Shown here: positions 34,380 to 43,573 of the stretch, one piece after another
Numbering within the stretch: position 1 is the stretch's first letter
Layout of the letters: every line of letters begins with the position of its first letter
Assembly (NCBI RefSeq): GCF_029240215.1
Contig: NZ_JARBTK010000003.1
Span: forward strand, 310,001 to 374,000
Direction of reading: 5' to 3'
Length of the DNA: 64,000 nt
From: Chryseobacterium sp.
GTDB lineage: Bacteria; Bacteroidota; Bacteroidia; Flavobacteriales; Weeksellaceae
The notes under the pieces: generated by a model
Told to the model about the DNA's origin: nothing
Seen by the model: only the letters and a program-made list of their open reading frames with translations
Database searches by the model: none
Made by a program: the position numbers and the translations under genes

Positions 34380-37007
34380 ATGAAAATTGAGAAGATACAA
34401 GCTTTGAGGGGTCCTAATATTTGGAGTATTAGAAGAAAGAAGTTGATACAGATGCGTTTGGATCTTGAAGAGATGGAGAATTTTCCTACCAATAAAATTG
34501 AAGGATTCCGTGAAAGAATAGAAAAGCTGCTACCTTCTTTAATAACCCACAGATGTTCTGAAGGTACCCACGGAGGATTTTTTCACCGTATAGAAACCGG
34601 AACATGGATGGGGCATGTTATAGAGCACATCGCTTTAGAAATTCAAACTCTTGCAGGAATGGATTCCGGATTTGGAAGAACACGAGAAACAAAAACTCCG
34701 GGAGTATATAACGTTGTATTTGATTATATTGAAGAGAATGCTGGTGTCTACGCTGCTGAACAGGCTGTAGAAATTGCCCGTGCTTTGATAGATGGAAATG
34801 ATTACGATATCAATGCATGTATTCAAAGACTCAAAGAAATCAGAGAACGTGTACGTTTAGGTCCTTCTACAGGAAGTATTGTAGAAGAAGCGGTTTCCAG
34901 AAAAATCCCATGGATCAGATTAGGAAGTAATTCTTTGGTACAATTGGGTTACGGAGTCAATCAGCAAAGATTTCAGGCCACAATTACCGGGAATACAAGC
35001 TCGATTGCAGTAGATATTGCATGTAACAAAGAACTGACTAAAAGAATGCTGCACGAGGCTGCAATTCCTGTTCCGACAGGTGATTTGGTAATAAATGAAG
35101 AAGGATTACAAAATGTTATTCAAAAAATTGGCTATCCGATCGTGATAAAGCCTTTAGACGGAAATCATGGAAAAGGTTCTTCGATCAATGTGAATGATTG
35201 GGAAGTTGCAAAAATTGGTCTGGAACATGCTCAGAAATATTCTAATAAAGTAATCGTTGAAAAATATGTTACAGGATATGACTTCCGTGTTTTGGTCATT
35301 AATAATAAAATGGTTGCGGCGGCCAGAAGAGTTCCTGCCCATGTGGTTGGTGATGGTGAGATGAATCTTCAGCAATTGATTGATAAAGAAAATCAAGATC
35401 CGAGAAGAGGTTACGGGCACGAAAATGTTCTTACCGAAATTGCTGTTGACAAAGACACAACAGAATTGTTGGATAAACTTTATTATACTTTAGAAACAGT
35501 TCCTCAGAAAGGAGAAGTTGTTTATCTAAAATCAACCGCCAATCTTTCTACAGGTGGAACTTCCATTGATGTAACCGATATGGTGCATCCGGAAAATATT
35601 ACAATGGCAGAAAGGGTTTCGAAGATTATCGGATTAGATGTTTGTGGAATTGATATTATGGCAGAAAATCTTACTCAGCCATTGAAAGAAAGTGGTGGAG
35701 CGATTATTGAAGTTAATGCTGCTCCGGGCTTCAGAATGCACTTAGCACCAAGTGAAGGTCTTCCTAGAAACGTTGCTGCGCCGGTTGTTGATATGCTTTA
35801 TCCACAAGGAAAACCGTTTACGATTCCAATTATTGCAGTTACGGGAACGAACGGGAAAACTACAACTACAAGATTGATTTCTCATATTGTTAAAAATAAT
35901 GGCTACAGAGTAGGTTTCACAACTTCAGACGGTATTTACATTCAAAATACAATGTTGACGAAAGGGGATACTACGGGACCGATTTCTGCTGAATTTATAT
36001 TAAAAGATCCAACGGTAGAATTTGCTGTTCTGGAAACTGCAAGAGGTGGAATTCTTCGTTCAGGATTAGGTTTTTCTCAATGCGATATTGGGGTTTTAAC
36101 CAACATTAAAGAAGATCATTTAGGTTTGAATGATATCCATAACCTCAAAGATTTAACCAAAGTAAAAAGGGTAGTGCTCGACAGTGTGAAGAAAAACGGC
36201 TGGAGCGTTCTGAATGCCGAAGATGAGTATTCGATGAGAATCATCAACGATTTACCGAGCAATGTTGCAATTTTCAGTCTGGATGAAAATAACGAATACA
36301 TAAAAAAGTTTGCAAAAGAAGGTAAAACAACCTGCGTTTACGAAGAAGGTTTTGTAACCATCAAAAAAGGTGACTGGAAAATCAGAATCGGAAAAGCCAA
36401 AGACTTCCCAATTACGATGGATGGTAAGGCGAGATTCATGATTGATAATGTTTTGGCGGCAAGTTTAGCGTGTTACCTGTATGGTTTCGGAATTGAGGAT
36501 ATTTCAAATTCACTTCGTACATTTATTCCAAGTGCGCAGCTTACACCGGGTAGATTAAATGTTTTTAAATTTAAAAACTTTAAGGTTCTTATTGATTTTG
36601 CCCACAATCCTGCAGGATATGAAGCAATTGAAGATTATCTTAAGAATGTGGAATCTACCAAAAAAATTGGTATTATTTCCGGAGTTGGTGACAGAAGAGA
36701 TGAAGATATCACACTTTGCGGAAAAATTGCCGGAAGAATGTTTGATTATATTATTATTCGCAATGAAAAGCATCTTCGCGGAAGAAAAGAAGAGGAAATC
36801 AATGGTTTAATCATCGACGGAATTCAAAACTCGGGAAGAGATGTGAGCTATGAAATTATTCCAAAAGAAATCGAAGCCCTAAAACATGCGATGAGCATGG
36901 CAGAAGAAGGAACTTTTATCACGGCATTGAGTGATGTAATTTCTAATGCTATCGATTTGGTACAGGAATATCAGGCGAGAGAATTGCTTGAGGATGGTAA
37001 GATTTAA
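34380..37007 (+). CDS. cphA: Cyanophycin synthetase
   Basis: This 875-residue CphA polymerises Asp and Arg into multi-L-arginyl-poly-L-aspartate, using ATP for each bond. Three parts are visible. The N domain (about 1-160) has GGFFHRIETGTWMGHVIEHIALEIQTLAG. The ATP-grasp domain (about 215-480) has YPIVIKPLDGNHGKGSSINV and IEVNAAPGFRMHLAPSEG. The Mur-ligase-like domain (about 485-875) has AVTGTNGKTTTTRLI, FAVLETARGGILRSGLG and the late PGRLNVFKFKNFKVLIDFAHNPAGYEA. Length and order match CphA1. It is convergent with the amidoligase cluster across a long palindrome. Confidence 0.96.
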   Translation: MKIEKIQALRGPNIWSIRRKKLIQMRLDLEEMENFPTNKIEGFRERIEKLLPSLITHRCSEGTHGGFFHRIETGTWMGHVIEHIALEIQTLAGMDSGFGRTRETKTPGVYNVVFDYIEENAGVYAAEQAVEIARALIDGNDYDINACIQRLKEIRERVRLGPSTGSIVEEAVSRKIPWIRLGSNSLVQLGYGVNQQRFQATITGNTSSIAVDIACNKELTKRMLHEAAIPVPTGDLVINEEGLQNVIQKIGYPIVIKPLDGNHGKGSSINVNDWEVAKIGLEHAQKYSNKVIVEKYVTGYDFRVLVINNKMVAAARRVPAHVVGDGEMNLQQLIDKENQDPRRGYGHENVLTEIAVDKDTTELLDKLYYTLETVPQKGEVVYLKSTANLSTGGTSIDVTDMVHPENITMAERVSKIIGLDVCGIDIMAENLTQPLKESGGAIIEVNAAPGFRMHLAPSEGLPRNVAAPVVDMLYPQGKPFTIPIIAVTGTNGKTTTTRLISHIVKNNGYRVGFTTSDGIYIQNTMLTKGDTTGPISAEFILKDPTVEFAVLETARGGILRSGLGFSQCDIGVLTNIKEDHLGLNDIHNLKDLTKVKRVVLDSVKKNGWSVLNAEDEYSMRIINDLPSNVAIFSLDENNEYIKKFAKEGKTTCVYEEGFVTIKKGDWKIRIGKAKDFPITMDGKARFMIDNVLAASLACYLYGFGIEDISNSLRTFIPSAQLTPGRLNVFKFKNFKVLIDFAHNPAGYEAIEDYLKNVESTKKIGIISGVGDRRDEDITLCGKIAGRMFDYIIIRNEKHLRGRKEEEINGLIIDGIQNSGRDVSYEIIPKEIEALKHAMSMAEEGTFITALSDVISNAIDLVQEYQARELLEDGKI

Positions 37008-37012
37008 TAAGA

Positions 37013-37041
37013 TTCGGCGGGCTTCGGAGAAGCCCGCCGAA
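37013..37041 (+). terminator. GC-rich hairpin after cphA
   Basis: A perfect 13-bp stem (37013-37025 with 37029-37041) has a three-base loop and very high GC for this genome. It starts five bases after the cphA stop. It lacks its own T run and abuts the 62-bp palindrome that does have one. It may protect the mRNA 3' end or terminate together with it. Confidence 0.6.
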
Positions 37042-37101
37042 AATCAATATCATAAAAAAAACTCAGAAATATTTCTGAGTTTTTTTTATGATATTGATTT
37101 T
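37040..37101. terminator. 62-bp perfect palindrome between convergent genes
   Basis: Bases 37040-37070 are exactly the reverse complement of 37071-37101, with no unpaired centre. Each arm carries an eight-base A or T run inside the stem next to a CTCAG/CTGAG core, so either transcript would have a U run after a short inner hairpin (ACTCAGAAAT-ATTTCTGAGT). It can terminate both cphA (plus) and the ATP-grasp-like gene (minus), whose stop is three bases away. Confidence 0.85.
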
Positions 37102-37104
37102 GAT

Positions 37105-38286
37105 TTATTCAGCAAAAAACGCATTAGAACTTCCAATCCAAATGGCATCTTTTTTATTAAAGTCAACGTTGACCATTGCAGCTTTCGTCATTCTACCCAA
37201 ATTTTCCAGTAAAATCGGACGTTCATCCTGCTCTCTCCAGATGTAAAGCAAACGAATCTCTGCCTTTGAAAATTCGCCGTTAATGTCTTCAAAAATCGGC
37301 TCGTAGGTTACTTTTCTTTGCAAAATATAGTTTTCTTTATCTTCAATTGCATCTGCAATTTCTTTTGTTGGATTTAAATTAACTCCGCTTCCTGCGAATG
37401 AAAACAAGGGTTTTAGAACGAAATTTTCAAGATTTTCGCTCTCGGGAAATTCATGTAAGAAATAACTTTTCGGAACAAATTGATGTTTCAGCATCGGCAA
37501 AAGGAATTTTGAAATTTTAAAAAACCAATTCGGATGCGTGATCCACTTTACATCTGCATCTTCACGGAAATCAAATTCAAGCTTTAGATCAGGAATTCTG
37601 TCTAATTCGTCAAAAATTACACGGTTGTAAATTCTATTAATCTGAATTTTTTTACCGTCATTTTCGTAAAATAACTTTTTACCTTCTTTTTTTACTTTCG
37701 TCAGACAAACTGTTTTTATTCCCAATAGCTTTTCAGTTAAAGCAAAATCAATGGCAGTTTTTTGTTTTTCAGGATAAATTTCAAGTAAAATAACGTTTTC
37801 TGGATTTTCACCTCCAACAATGAGTTCTTTCAAATAATTCTGAAATTCTTCCTGTGGCATTTTACTTTTAATTTCATTTAAAAACGGGTAAACTTGACAG
37901 AATGTTTCTTCAAAAACTTTCTGAAAAGCATACAATGAAGGGAAAGCTTGCAACTCTATCAATTGTGGTTCTATTTCGCCGTTTTCACTTCTACAGATTC
38001 CAAAATCAATCGTGAAAAAATGAGGCTGCTTTGTATCGTTTGGAACTTTACAGTTTTCGGGAATGGCTTTCTCTAATGTGCCTTCCGGTAAAGCTTTGAT
38101 CTGATCAATAATGCTTTCACTAGCATCAATCAGTTTGCTTTTAAATTCATTCGTAAGAAACATCGGACTTTCGGAAAGTCTGAAAGAAGGTATTAAACCA
38201 CTTTTTTCCTTTAAGATTTCTTTAAACTGTTCATATTTTTCCTGAGTAAACTTCTCATTAAACTGTTTTCTGTATTTTGGAATCAT
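37105..38286 (-). CDS. ATP-grasp-like protein (third ligase of the cluster)
   Basis: This 393-residue protein has a C-terminal half carrying ATP-grasp-like elements: NFVLKPLFSFAGSGVNLNPT (about 288-307; nucleotide-binding Lys and glycine-rich loop), YILQRKVTYEPIF and a late EIRLLYIW strand. The N-terminal half has FTIDFGICRSENGEIEPQLIELQAFPSL, a metal-ligand-like strand found unusually early. That order suggests a circularly permuted fold as in glutathionylspermidine-synthase-type ligases, but this needs structural comparison. It is last in the minus-strand cluster and separated from the amidotransferase gene by a terminator hairpin. Its substrates are unknown. Confidence 0.7.
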   Translation of the reverse strand: MIPKYRKQFNEKFTQEKYEQFKEILKEKSGLIPSFRLSESPMFLTNEFKSKLIDASESIIDQIKALPEGTLEKAIPENCKVPNDTKQPHFFTIDFGICRSENGEIEPQLIELQAFPSLYAFQKVFEETFCQVYPFLNEIKSKMPQEEFQNYLKELIVGGENPENVILLEIYPEKQKTAIDFALTEKLLGIKTVCLTKVKKEGKKLFYENDGKKIQINRIYNRVIFDELDRIPDLKLEFDFREDADVKWITHPNWFFKISKFLLPMLKHQFVPKSYFLHEFPESENLENFVLKPLFSFAGSGVNLNPTKEIADAIEDKENYILQRKVTYEPIFEDINGEFSKAEIRLLYIWREQDERPILLENLGRMTKAAMVNVDFNKKDAIWIGSSNAFFAE

Positions 38287-38308
38287 ATTCTTTTTCTTTT
38301 GTGATTTA

Positions 38309-38336
38309 AAAAATCGAGCAGCTTTGCTCGATTTTT
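38309..38336 (-). terminator. Terminator inside the amidoligase cluster
   Basis: A perfect 12-bp stem (38309-38320 with 38325-38336) has a GCTT loop and a T run in the minus direction. It falls between the glutamine amidotransferase gene and the last ATP-grasp-like gene, so it should lower or uncouple expression of the latter. Confidence 0.78.
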
Positions 38337-38364
38337 ATTGATAATTTTATTTTTTAGTCATGTT

Positions 38365-39198
38365 TTAAGCCATCACTTCAATCTCTTTCAAAATGTTTTT
38401 TTTTGCAAGTCTCAAAAATCTTGGAAGAATTTGTGCCTGTGTAAGTACGATCTTATCTTCATCATCCATTCTGTCAATAGTTTCAAGATATTTTTCCATT
38501 CCGAAATTTTCGATCATGGCATTTTTGTTCTTTTCATCTTTAAGGTTTTCTATCATGCCTTCAGGATTGGCTTCAGGATGAAACTGAGTTCCGAAGATCT
38601 CTTCTGAAAAACGAATCGCCATTACTGCTCTTTCTAAATTCACATGAGGACGGAATTTTTCAATTGCTGCGATTTTCATTCCCAATTCTTCAAAACGATC
38701 ATGATCCGGCTCTATAAACTGATACGCTCTCGAATCTACGGCATAAAAAGGATCCGGAAGATTTTTAAATAAAAATTCCTGCTCACCATCTTCAGTTTTA
38801 TGTACAGGCATTACTCCAAATGAATAAGAATTTCTTTTGCAGATATTTCCCAATTTCCAGTGAATGCTTGCTAACTGAAATGAATGACAAATTAAAAACA
38901 GAAATTTTTTAGCTTCATTCTGTTGATTATGCCTGTAAACTGAATCTAAAAAGTCTGCGAATTTCTGTTCCCAGTCATGTCCTTCTCTATGAGGATTTCC
39001 GGGACCTCCCGACGATATGAAAATGTCAAAATCTTCAATATTCGGAATTTCATTTTTAAATCTTACGTCAAAAACTTTAATACTTATATTTTCTTCAGAT
39101 TGTTGCTGAAAGGCTTCAGATATCTCTTTAATATTTTTAAATCCCTGATTTGCCTGATTATTGTTCATATCCAGCAAAGCAATTCTTACATCTCTCAT
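38365..39198 (-). CDS. Class I glutamine amidotransferase domain protein
   Basis: This 277-residue protein has a GATase1 domain with the full triad: C104 in FLFLICHSFQLA, H207 and E209 in FGTQFHPEANPEG. The oxyanion-loop ISSGGPGNP is also present. Such domains hydrolyse glutamine to feed ammonia to a synthetase, or hydrolyse gamma-glutamyl amides. There is no synthetase domain in the same chain, so it should work with one of the neighbouring ligases. It is 33 bp downstream of the carboxylate-amine ligase gene. Confidence 0.85.
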   Translation of the reverse strand: MRDVRIALLDMNNNQANQGFKNIKEISEAFQQQSEENISIKVFDVRFKNEIPNIEDFDIFISSGGPGNPHREGHDWEQKFADFLDSVYRHNQQNEAKKFLFLICHSFQLASIHWKLGNICKRNSYSFGVMPVHKTEDGEQEFLFKNLPDPFYAVDSRAYQFIEPDHDRFEELGMKIAAIEKFRPHVNLERAVMAIRFSEEIFGTQFHPEANPEGMIENLKDEKNKNAMIENFGMEKYLETIDRMDDEDKIVLTQAQILPRFLRLAKKNILKEIEVMA

Positions 39199-39231
39199 AA
39201 CTTCATATTTTATGCAAAGTTATTAAAAATA

Positions 39232-40350
39232 TTATGAAGCATTTCCGCCGTGAGTGATTCCATATTCGGTCTCAGAGATCATGTAATCAACGACTTTCTT
39301 CAGATCACCGGTTTCTTCGAATACTTTAAGCTGTCTGTCGGCACCTGTGCCGTTTTCTAAAATTTTCCATGCATATTCCACTTCTTTTCTGCATCCTAAA
39401 TCGTCTACTACATCATCGATGAACTCAAGCAATTCTTTTAACAAATCAGGATAAGGTACAGATTCTTCTTTACCAAAATCAATTAAATGAGAATGAATTC
39501 CGTCTCTTGAAGCGCGCCATTTATTTTCATTAAGCAACAATCTTCTGTAACTTCTGAAACTTAAATTCTGCTGATGCAGCTTGTAAATTTTGGCCACTAA
39601 ACTTTGCATAATTGCAGCCAGACAAACCGTTTCTTCGATTCTTAAAGGCATATCGCAAATTCTGAATTCGATAGTAGGGTAGAATGGATGTACGCGTAAA
39701 TCCCACCAGATTTTCTTAGCGTTATCAATCGTTCCGGTTTTCACCAAAAGATCGACATAGCTGTCAAATTCAGCCAAAGAATTGAAGTAACTTGGAATTC
39801 CTGTTCGTGGAAATTTAACGAAAATTTCCTGTCTGTAAGATCTGAATCCTGTATTTCTGCCAATCCAAAAAGGAGAATTTACAGAAAGCGCGTAAACGTG
39901 CGGAAGAAAATAACGCATCACATTCTGAATTCTTACCCCTTCTTCACGATTTGGGATTCCAATGTGAACGTGCAGACCAAAAATAAGATTTCCACGGGCA
40001 ACGTCGCCCATATCGTCAACAATTTTGTTGTAACGTTCACCGTTTGTGATGGTATTGTGTTCCCAATTTGAAAAAGGGTGTGTTCCGCCACCGGAAACGC
40101 GAAGTCCCTGTTCGTGAGCTGTATTGATAAGATGTCTTCTCAAATTCGTCAGTTCAGCCTGTGCTTCCTGAATGTTTTGGCAGATTCCGGTTTCCATTTC
40201 AATCATTGATTCGTGCATTTCGTGCTTTAAGTTTTCACTCAAAACAGCTTTTCCGCCTTCAATGATTTTAGAAACGTGAGAAACCAAATCTCTGCTTTCT
40301 AAATCGATGATTTGATATTCCTCTTCAATTCCAATAGTAAACTGATGCAT
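39232..40350 (-). CDS. Carboxylate-amine ligase, GCS2/YbdK type
   Basis: This 372-residue protein is of the glutamate-cysteine ligase 2 family. Its opening FTIGIEEEYQIIDLESRDL holds the metal-binding glutamates, with ISGGGTHPFSNW-like RVSGGGTHPFSNWEH, NLIFGLHVHIGIPN and YPTIEFRICDMPLRIEE following. YbdK of E. coli has weak gamma-glutamylcysteine synthetase activity. True substrates of this branch are generally unknown. It sits 24 bp after the RimK-like ATP-grasp gene and 33 bp before the glutamine amidotransferase gene, in a compact set. Confidence 0.88.
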   Translation of the reverse strand: MHQFTIGIEEEYQIIDLESRDLVSHVSKIIEGGKAVLSENLKHEMHESMIEMETGICQNIQEAQAELTNLRRHLINTAHEQGLRVSGGGTHPFSNWEHNTITNGERYNKIVDDMGDVARGNLIFGLHVHIGIPNREEGVRIQNVMRYFLPHVYALSVNSPFWIGRNTGFRSYRQEIFVKFPRTGIPSYFNSLAEFDSYVDLLVKTGTIDNAKKIWWDLRVHPFYPTIEFRICDMPLRIEETVCLAAIMQSLVAKIYKLHQQNLSFRSYRRLLLNENKWRASRDGIHSHLIDFGKEESVPYPDLLKELLEFIDDVVDDLGCRKEVEYAWKILENGTGADRQLKVFEETGDLKKVVDYMISETEYGITHGGNAS

Positions 40351-40374
40351 TTTTAATTTGTGTTTTGTATGGTT

Positions 40375-41328
40375 TTATTTTACTGAATCTTTCACGAAAG
40401 TTCCCCAAGAGATATTCTGTTTTCCCGGAACATATTCTTTAGCTTTTTCGATTGCCAATTTTGCAGAGTGCTCAACAATCCATGCGAAGTTTTCTTCACC
40501 AACAGAATTTCTGTCAGCATCCGGAGCAGGGTTACAGAAGTCGATTGCGTAAGGAATTCCGTCTCTTACGGCAAATTCTACAGTATTGAAATCATATCCC
40601 AAAGCTTCATTCATTTTAATCGTATAATCATGAATTACTTTTAGCAATTTTTCTAAATCTTTCCCTTCTGTCTGGTGTGTCGTTGCATATCTCAAATGGT
40701 GAGGATTTCTCGGTTCGTAAGGCATGATGTGAACATATTTCTTGCCTAAACAATACACTCTGTAATAATCCTGAAAGACAATTTCTTCCTGTACCATCAT
40801 CACCAATTGCTCTGTCTCAGAAAGTTTATCCCAAAGATCTTCAGGGCTTTCAACTCTGTAAACACTTTTCCAGCCACCACCGTCATGAGGTTTCATATAA
40901 GCCGGGAAACCAACGTAATTGAAGATATAATCCCAATCGTGTGGAAATTTAAGGTTTCTGAATGATGTTTCCGAAGTATCTGTCGGTCTTTCGTATGATG
41001 GTAATAAAACTGTATTGGGTAATGGAATTCCGAGTTTAGACATCAATGCATTATTGAAAAACTTTTCGTCTGCACTCCACCAGAATGGATTGTTGATGAC
41101 GTAGGTTCCGTTCAATGCAGCATTTTTAAGATATGCTCTGTAAAAAGGAACGTCTTGGGAAATTCTGTCAATAATAACGGCATAACCGTAATCTGCACCT
41201 TGCTCCAATTTATCGATTGTTACAGCTTCTGCAACTATTTCCCCTTTTCCAAGTTCGTTAACTTTATCTATAAATGCCCATGGAAAAGTGTCTTCCATAC
41301 CAAATAAAATTCCTACTTTTTTTGCCAT
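40375..41328 (-). CDS. RimK-like ATP-grasp ligase
   Basis: This 317-residue ATP-grasp protein has an N-terminal preATP-like domain, then FPAYMKPHDGGGWKSVYRV (about 146-164, nucleotide-binding Lys and Gly loop), QEEIVFQDYYRVYCLG and the metal-binding strand TVEFAVRDGIPYAIDFCNPAPDAD (about 255-278). The usual Glu-x-Asn of that strand reads Asp-x-x-Asn. Family members join a carboxylate to an amine through an acyl phosphate. It is 42 bp after the esterase gene and 24 bp before the GCS2-type ligase gene. Its substrate is unknown. Confidence 0.85.
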   Translation of the reverse strand: MAKKVGILFGMEDTFPWAFIDKVNELGKGEIVAEAVTIDKLEQGADYGYAVIIDRISQDVPFYRAYLKNAALNGTYVINNPFWWSADEKFFNNALMSKLGIPLPNTVLLPSYERPTDTSETSFRNLKFPHDWDYIFNYVGFPAYMKPHDGGGWKSVYRVESPEDLWDKLSETEQLVMMVQEEIVFQDYYRVYCLGKKYVHIMPYEPRNPHHLRYATTHQTEGKDLEKLLKVIHDYTIKMNEALGYDFNTVEFAVRDGIPYAIDFCNPAPDADRNSVGEENFAWIVEHSAKLAIEKAKEYVPGKQNISWGTFVKDSVK

Positions 41329-41370
41329 AATTTGTTTTTTAATGTTTTAATATTGAATAGTTTTTAAAAT

Positions 41371-42084
41371 TTAAGAAAAAAATGTTCCTATAAAATTAGG
41401 AAAAGCCATTCTCCAAAGAGGCCAGTCGTGGTTGATCCATTTTTTTTCGTCATACCAGAAATCAATCCCTTTTGATCTGAGAATTCCTGCCATTTCTACG
41501 TTCTTATCTTTGCAAATGTCTTCATCTGAAGTGCTGAGAACGATGTGCATGTGTTTGTATTTCCAGGCTTCGTCATTTTTGACAAATTCTCTCGGACAGT
41601 TAAAATATACAAGCTCGTCAGAATATCCATCCATGAAATTTCTGATGCTGAATGCTCCGGAAAGACTGAATAAATGCGAAACTACGTCAGGAAATCTAAA
41701 TGCAAAATTTGATGCATGATAACCTCCGAAACTTGCTCCGGCTACAGCTACACGATGTGTACCATGAAGTTTCTGGATGTACGGTACAAATTCCTGAATC
41801 AGAAACTGTACATATTTTTCGTAATTTCTGATTCTCTGTTGTGGTGAAATGCTTTCATCATAAAAGCTCCACGCATCAATCGTCTGAATATTATATAATT
41901 TTACTTTTCCCTGCTCAATAAACCAATTGATGCTGCTGTTCAGATGAAAATCATGATTTTGGGTATACTGTCCTTGTGAAGTTGGAAACATGATAATCGG
42001 ATAGCCAAAATGTCCTGTAACTTCCACTTTAAGGCTTATTCCTAATATGTGTGAGTAATAATCTGTGTGTTCTATATGTGGCAT
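41371..42084 (-). CDS. Alpha/beta-hydrolase esterase-family protein
   Basis: This 237-residue single-domain alpha/beta hydrolase has the nucleophile elbow VAVAGASFGGYHA (S118) and a late catalytic histidine in KKWINHDWPLWR. No signal peptide is seen, so it should act in the cytosol. It resembles the uncharacterised esterase group often annotated COG4947. Its place between two ATP-grasp genes suggests it acts on an ester or amide made by the cluster, or recycles an intermediate. That is inference from neighbourhood only. Confidence 0.82.
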   Translation of the reverse strand: MPHIEHTDYYSHILGISLKVEVTGHFGYPIIMFPTSQGQYTQNHDFHLNSSINWFIEQGKVKLYNIQTIDAWSFYDESISPQQRIRNYEKYVQFLIQEFVPYIQKLHGTHRVAVAGASFGGYHASNFAFRFPDVVSHLFSLSGAFSIRNFMDGYSDELVYFNCPREFVKNDEAWKYKHMHIVLSTSDEDICKDKNVEMAGILRSKGIDFWYDEKKWINHDWPLWRMAFPNFIGTFFS

Positions 42085-42221
42085 GTACTATAGATTTTTA
42101 GTTTTTTTGTTTAAATTTTACAACGAAAGAATATTTTAAATTATCACTACCCAAGTTCCAAATTAATTCATTTCAAACTAATAAGTCTTTGGATTTCAAT
42201 TAATTTAATAATAACTAATCG

Positions 42222-43433
42222 TTACGCAGTCGGTTTTTCTTTCGGAGGAATAATGTTGAGCAAATGCGCATGAATTTTTTCTGCAGCACGATCCAGTCTT
42301 TCTACCACTTTCTCAGAATCTTTCGATTTATAAACGATTCCTATATGATAATCTATCGGAAGAAATTTTACCACTTCTTCACATTCAAATTCATTATAAT
42401 CGGGTTCTTTATCTTTAATTAAAGCAACGATCAATCCTGAATAATAACCCGTGGGTTTAGAAACTTCGTAATTTTTTCCTCTCAGAAGTGCATCTTCAAT
42501 TTTTGCCCATTCACGCCAGATATTGATGTTGCTGGAAGCTTCTACCAAATCCGGAATGTGTGCACCACCAACTCTTGAAGAAGTTTCCAGAAAATACCAT
42601 TTTCCATCTTCTTTTCCACGGATAAATTCTGTGTGAGTAGCACCATTCATCAAGCCAAAGTTCATCAAAACTTTAGAATTGGCTTCATCCAATGCGATAA
42701 ATTCTTCAGAATATCTTCCTAATGTTTTAGTTCGGAAAACACCGCCTTCGTGAGAAACTTCCATTGGTGGAGCGAGATATTTTGAAGCTGATGTAAAAAC
42801 AATTTTTTTATTAAAAGTAAGGCTGTCAACGTGATAAACATCGCCAGGTTTAAAGCTTTCCAAGAGAAAAAGATGACGCTCTTCGCCTAATTTTTCTAAA
42901 GCTTCCCAAAGTTCTTCTTTGGTTTTTAATTTTTTAATTCCTGATGCTGAAGCTTCTGATCTTGGTTTTAAAACCCAAGGTGCATTTATTTTATTAGTAA
43001 AATTTTCTACTTCCTGATCGTTGAATACCGCGGTAAATTCCGGGACATTGATTCCCGAATCTTTAGCTTTCTGGCGCATTGCCAGTTTATCTCTAAAATA
43101 GCGGTGTGTAGTCTGTCCCATCCCCGGAATACGGAACGTTTCGCGAATCAGTGCAGCTTTTTCTACATCATAATCATCTAATGCAATTACGGCATCAACT
43201 TTTCGGGTTTTCATGAGGTGTGAAAATCCCTGAATAAGATGGTCAAGATTCCAGACAGACGGTTTCATTTCGGGCATATAGAAAACCTCATCAATAGCGT
43301 GCCACGGCCAGTTTTTTTCTTTGAGGTTTTCAGATGTTACTAAGATAACTTTATTGCCAAGATTCTTCATCTCGTCCATAAAATCATAACCCTTGTAATA
43401 GCACGAAATGCATACAATAGTTTTCTCCTCCAT
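42222..43433 (-). CDS. ATP-grasp ligase resembling L-amino-acid ligases
   Basis: This 403-residue ATP-grasp protein has RDKLAMRQKAKDSGINVPEF at the domain entry (about 111-130), APWVLKPRSEASASGIKKL (about 150-168) and the metal-binding strand THTEFIRGKEDGKWYFLETSSRVGG (about 262-286). The last strand, with E and R-x-G-G, resembles the biotin-carboxylase-like and BacD/YwfE-type dipeptide ligases. It opens the second part of the cluster after a 140-bp gap, followed by a 137-bp gap to the esterase gene. The joined substrates cannot be predicted from sequence. Confidence 0.87.
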   Translation of the reverse strand: MEEKTIVCISCYYKGYDFMDEMKNLGNKVILVTSENLKEKNWPWHAIDEVFYMPEMKPSVWNLDHLIQGFSHLMKTRKVDAVIALDDYDVEKAALIRETFRIPGMGQTTHRYFRDKLAMRQKAKDSGINVPEFTAVFNDQEVENFTNKINAPWVLKPRSEASASGIKKLKTKEELWEALEKLGEERHLFLLESFKPGDVYHVDSLTFNKKIVFTSASKYLAPPMEVSHEGGVFRTKTLGRYSEEFIALDEANSKVLMNFGLMNGATHTEFIRGKEDGKWYFLETSSRVGGAHIPDLVEASSNINIWREWAKIEDALLRGKNYEVSKPTGYYSGLIVALIKDKEPDYNEFECEEVVKFLPIDYHIGIVYKSKDSEKVVERLDRAAEKIHAHLLNIIPPKEKPTA

Positions 43434-43573
43434 ATAATGTTTTTTAAAATTTAATGAATATTCAAAAATAAAAGCAATTTTTTATTGATATTTTAATGTT
43501 AAAAACCAATAATCGATGCGTATTTGAAAATCACTAATCAATTATACAGAGATTTTTTGAAATAAACTAATTT

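Noticed and set aside
34380..37007. cphA could be a MurE/MurT-type ligase
   Set aside because: The chain has the CphA N domain and an ATP-grasp domain before the Mur-like domain, and cyanophycinase is next to it.
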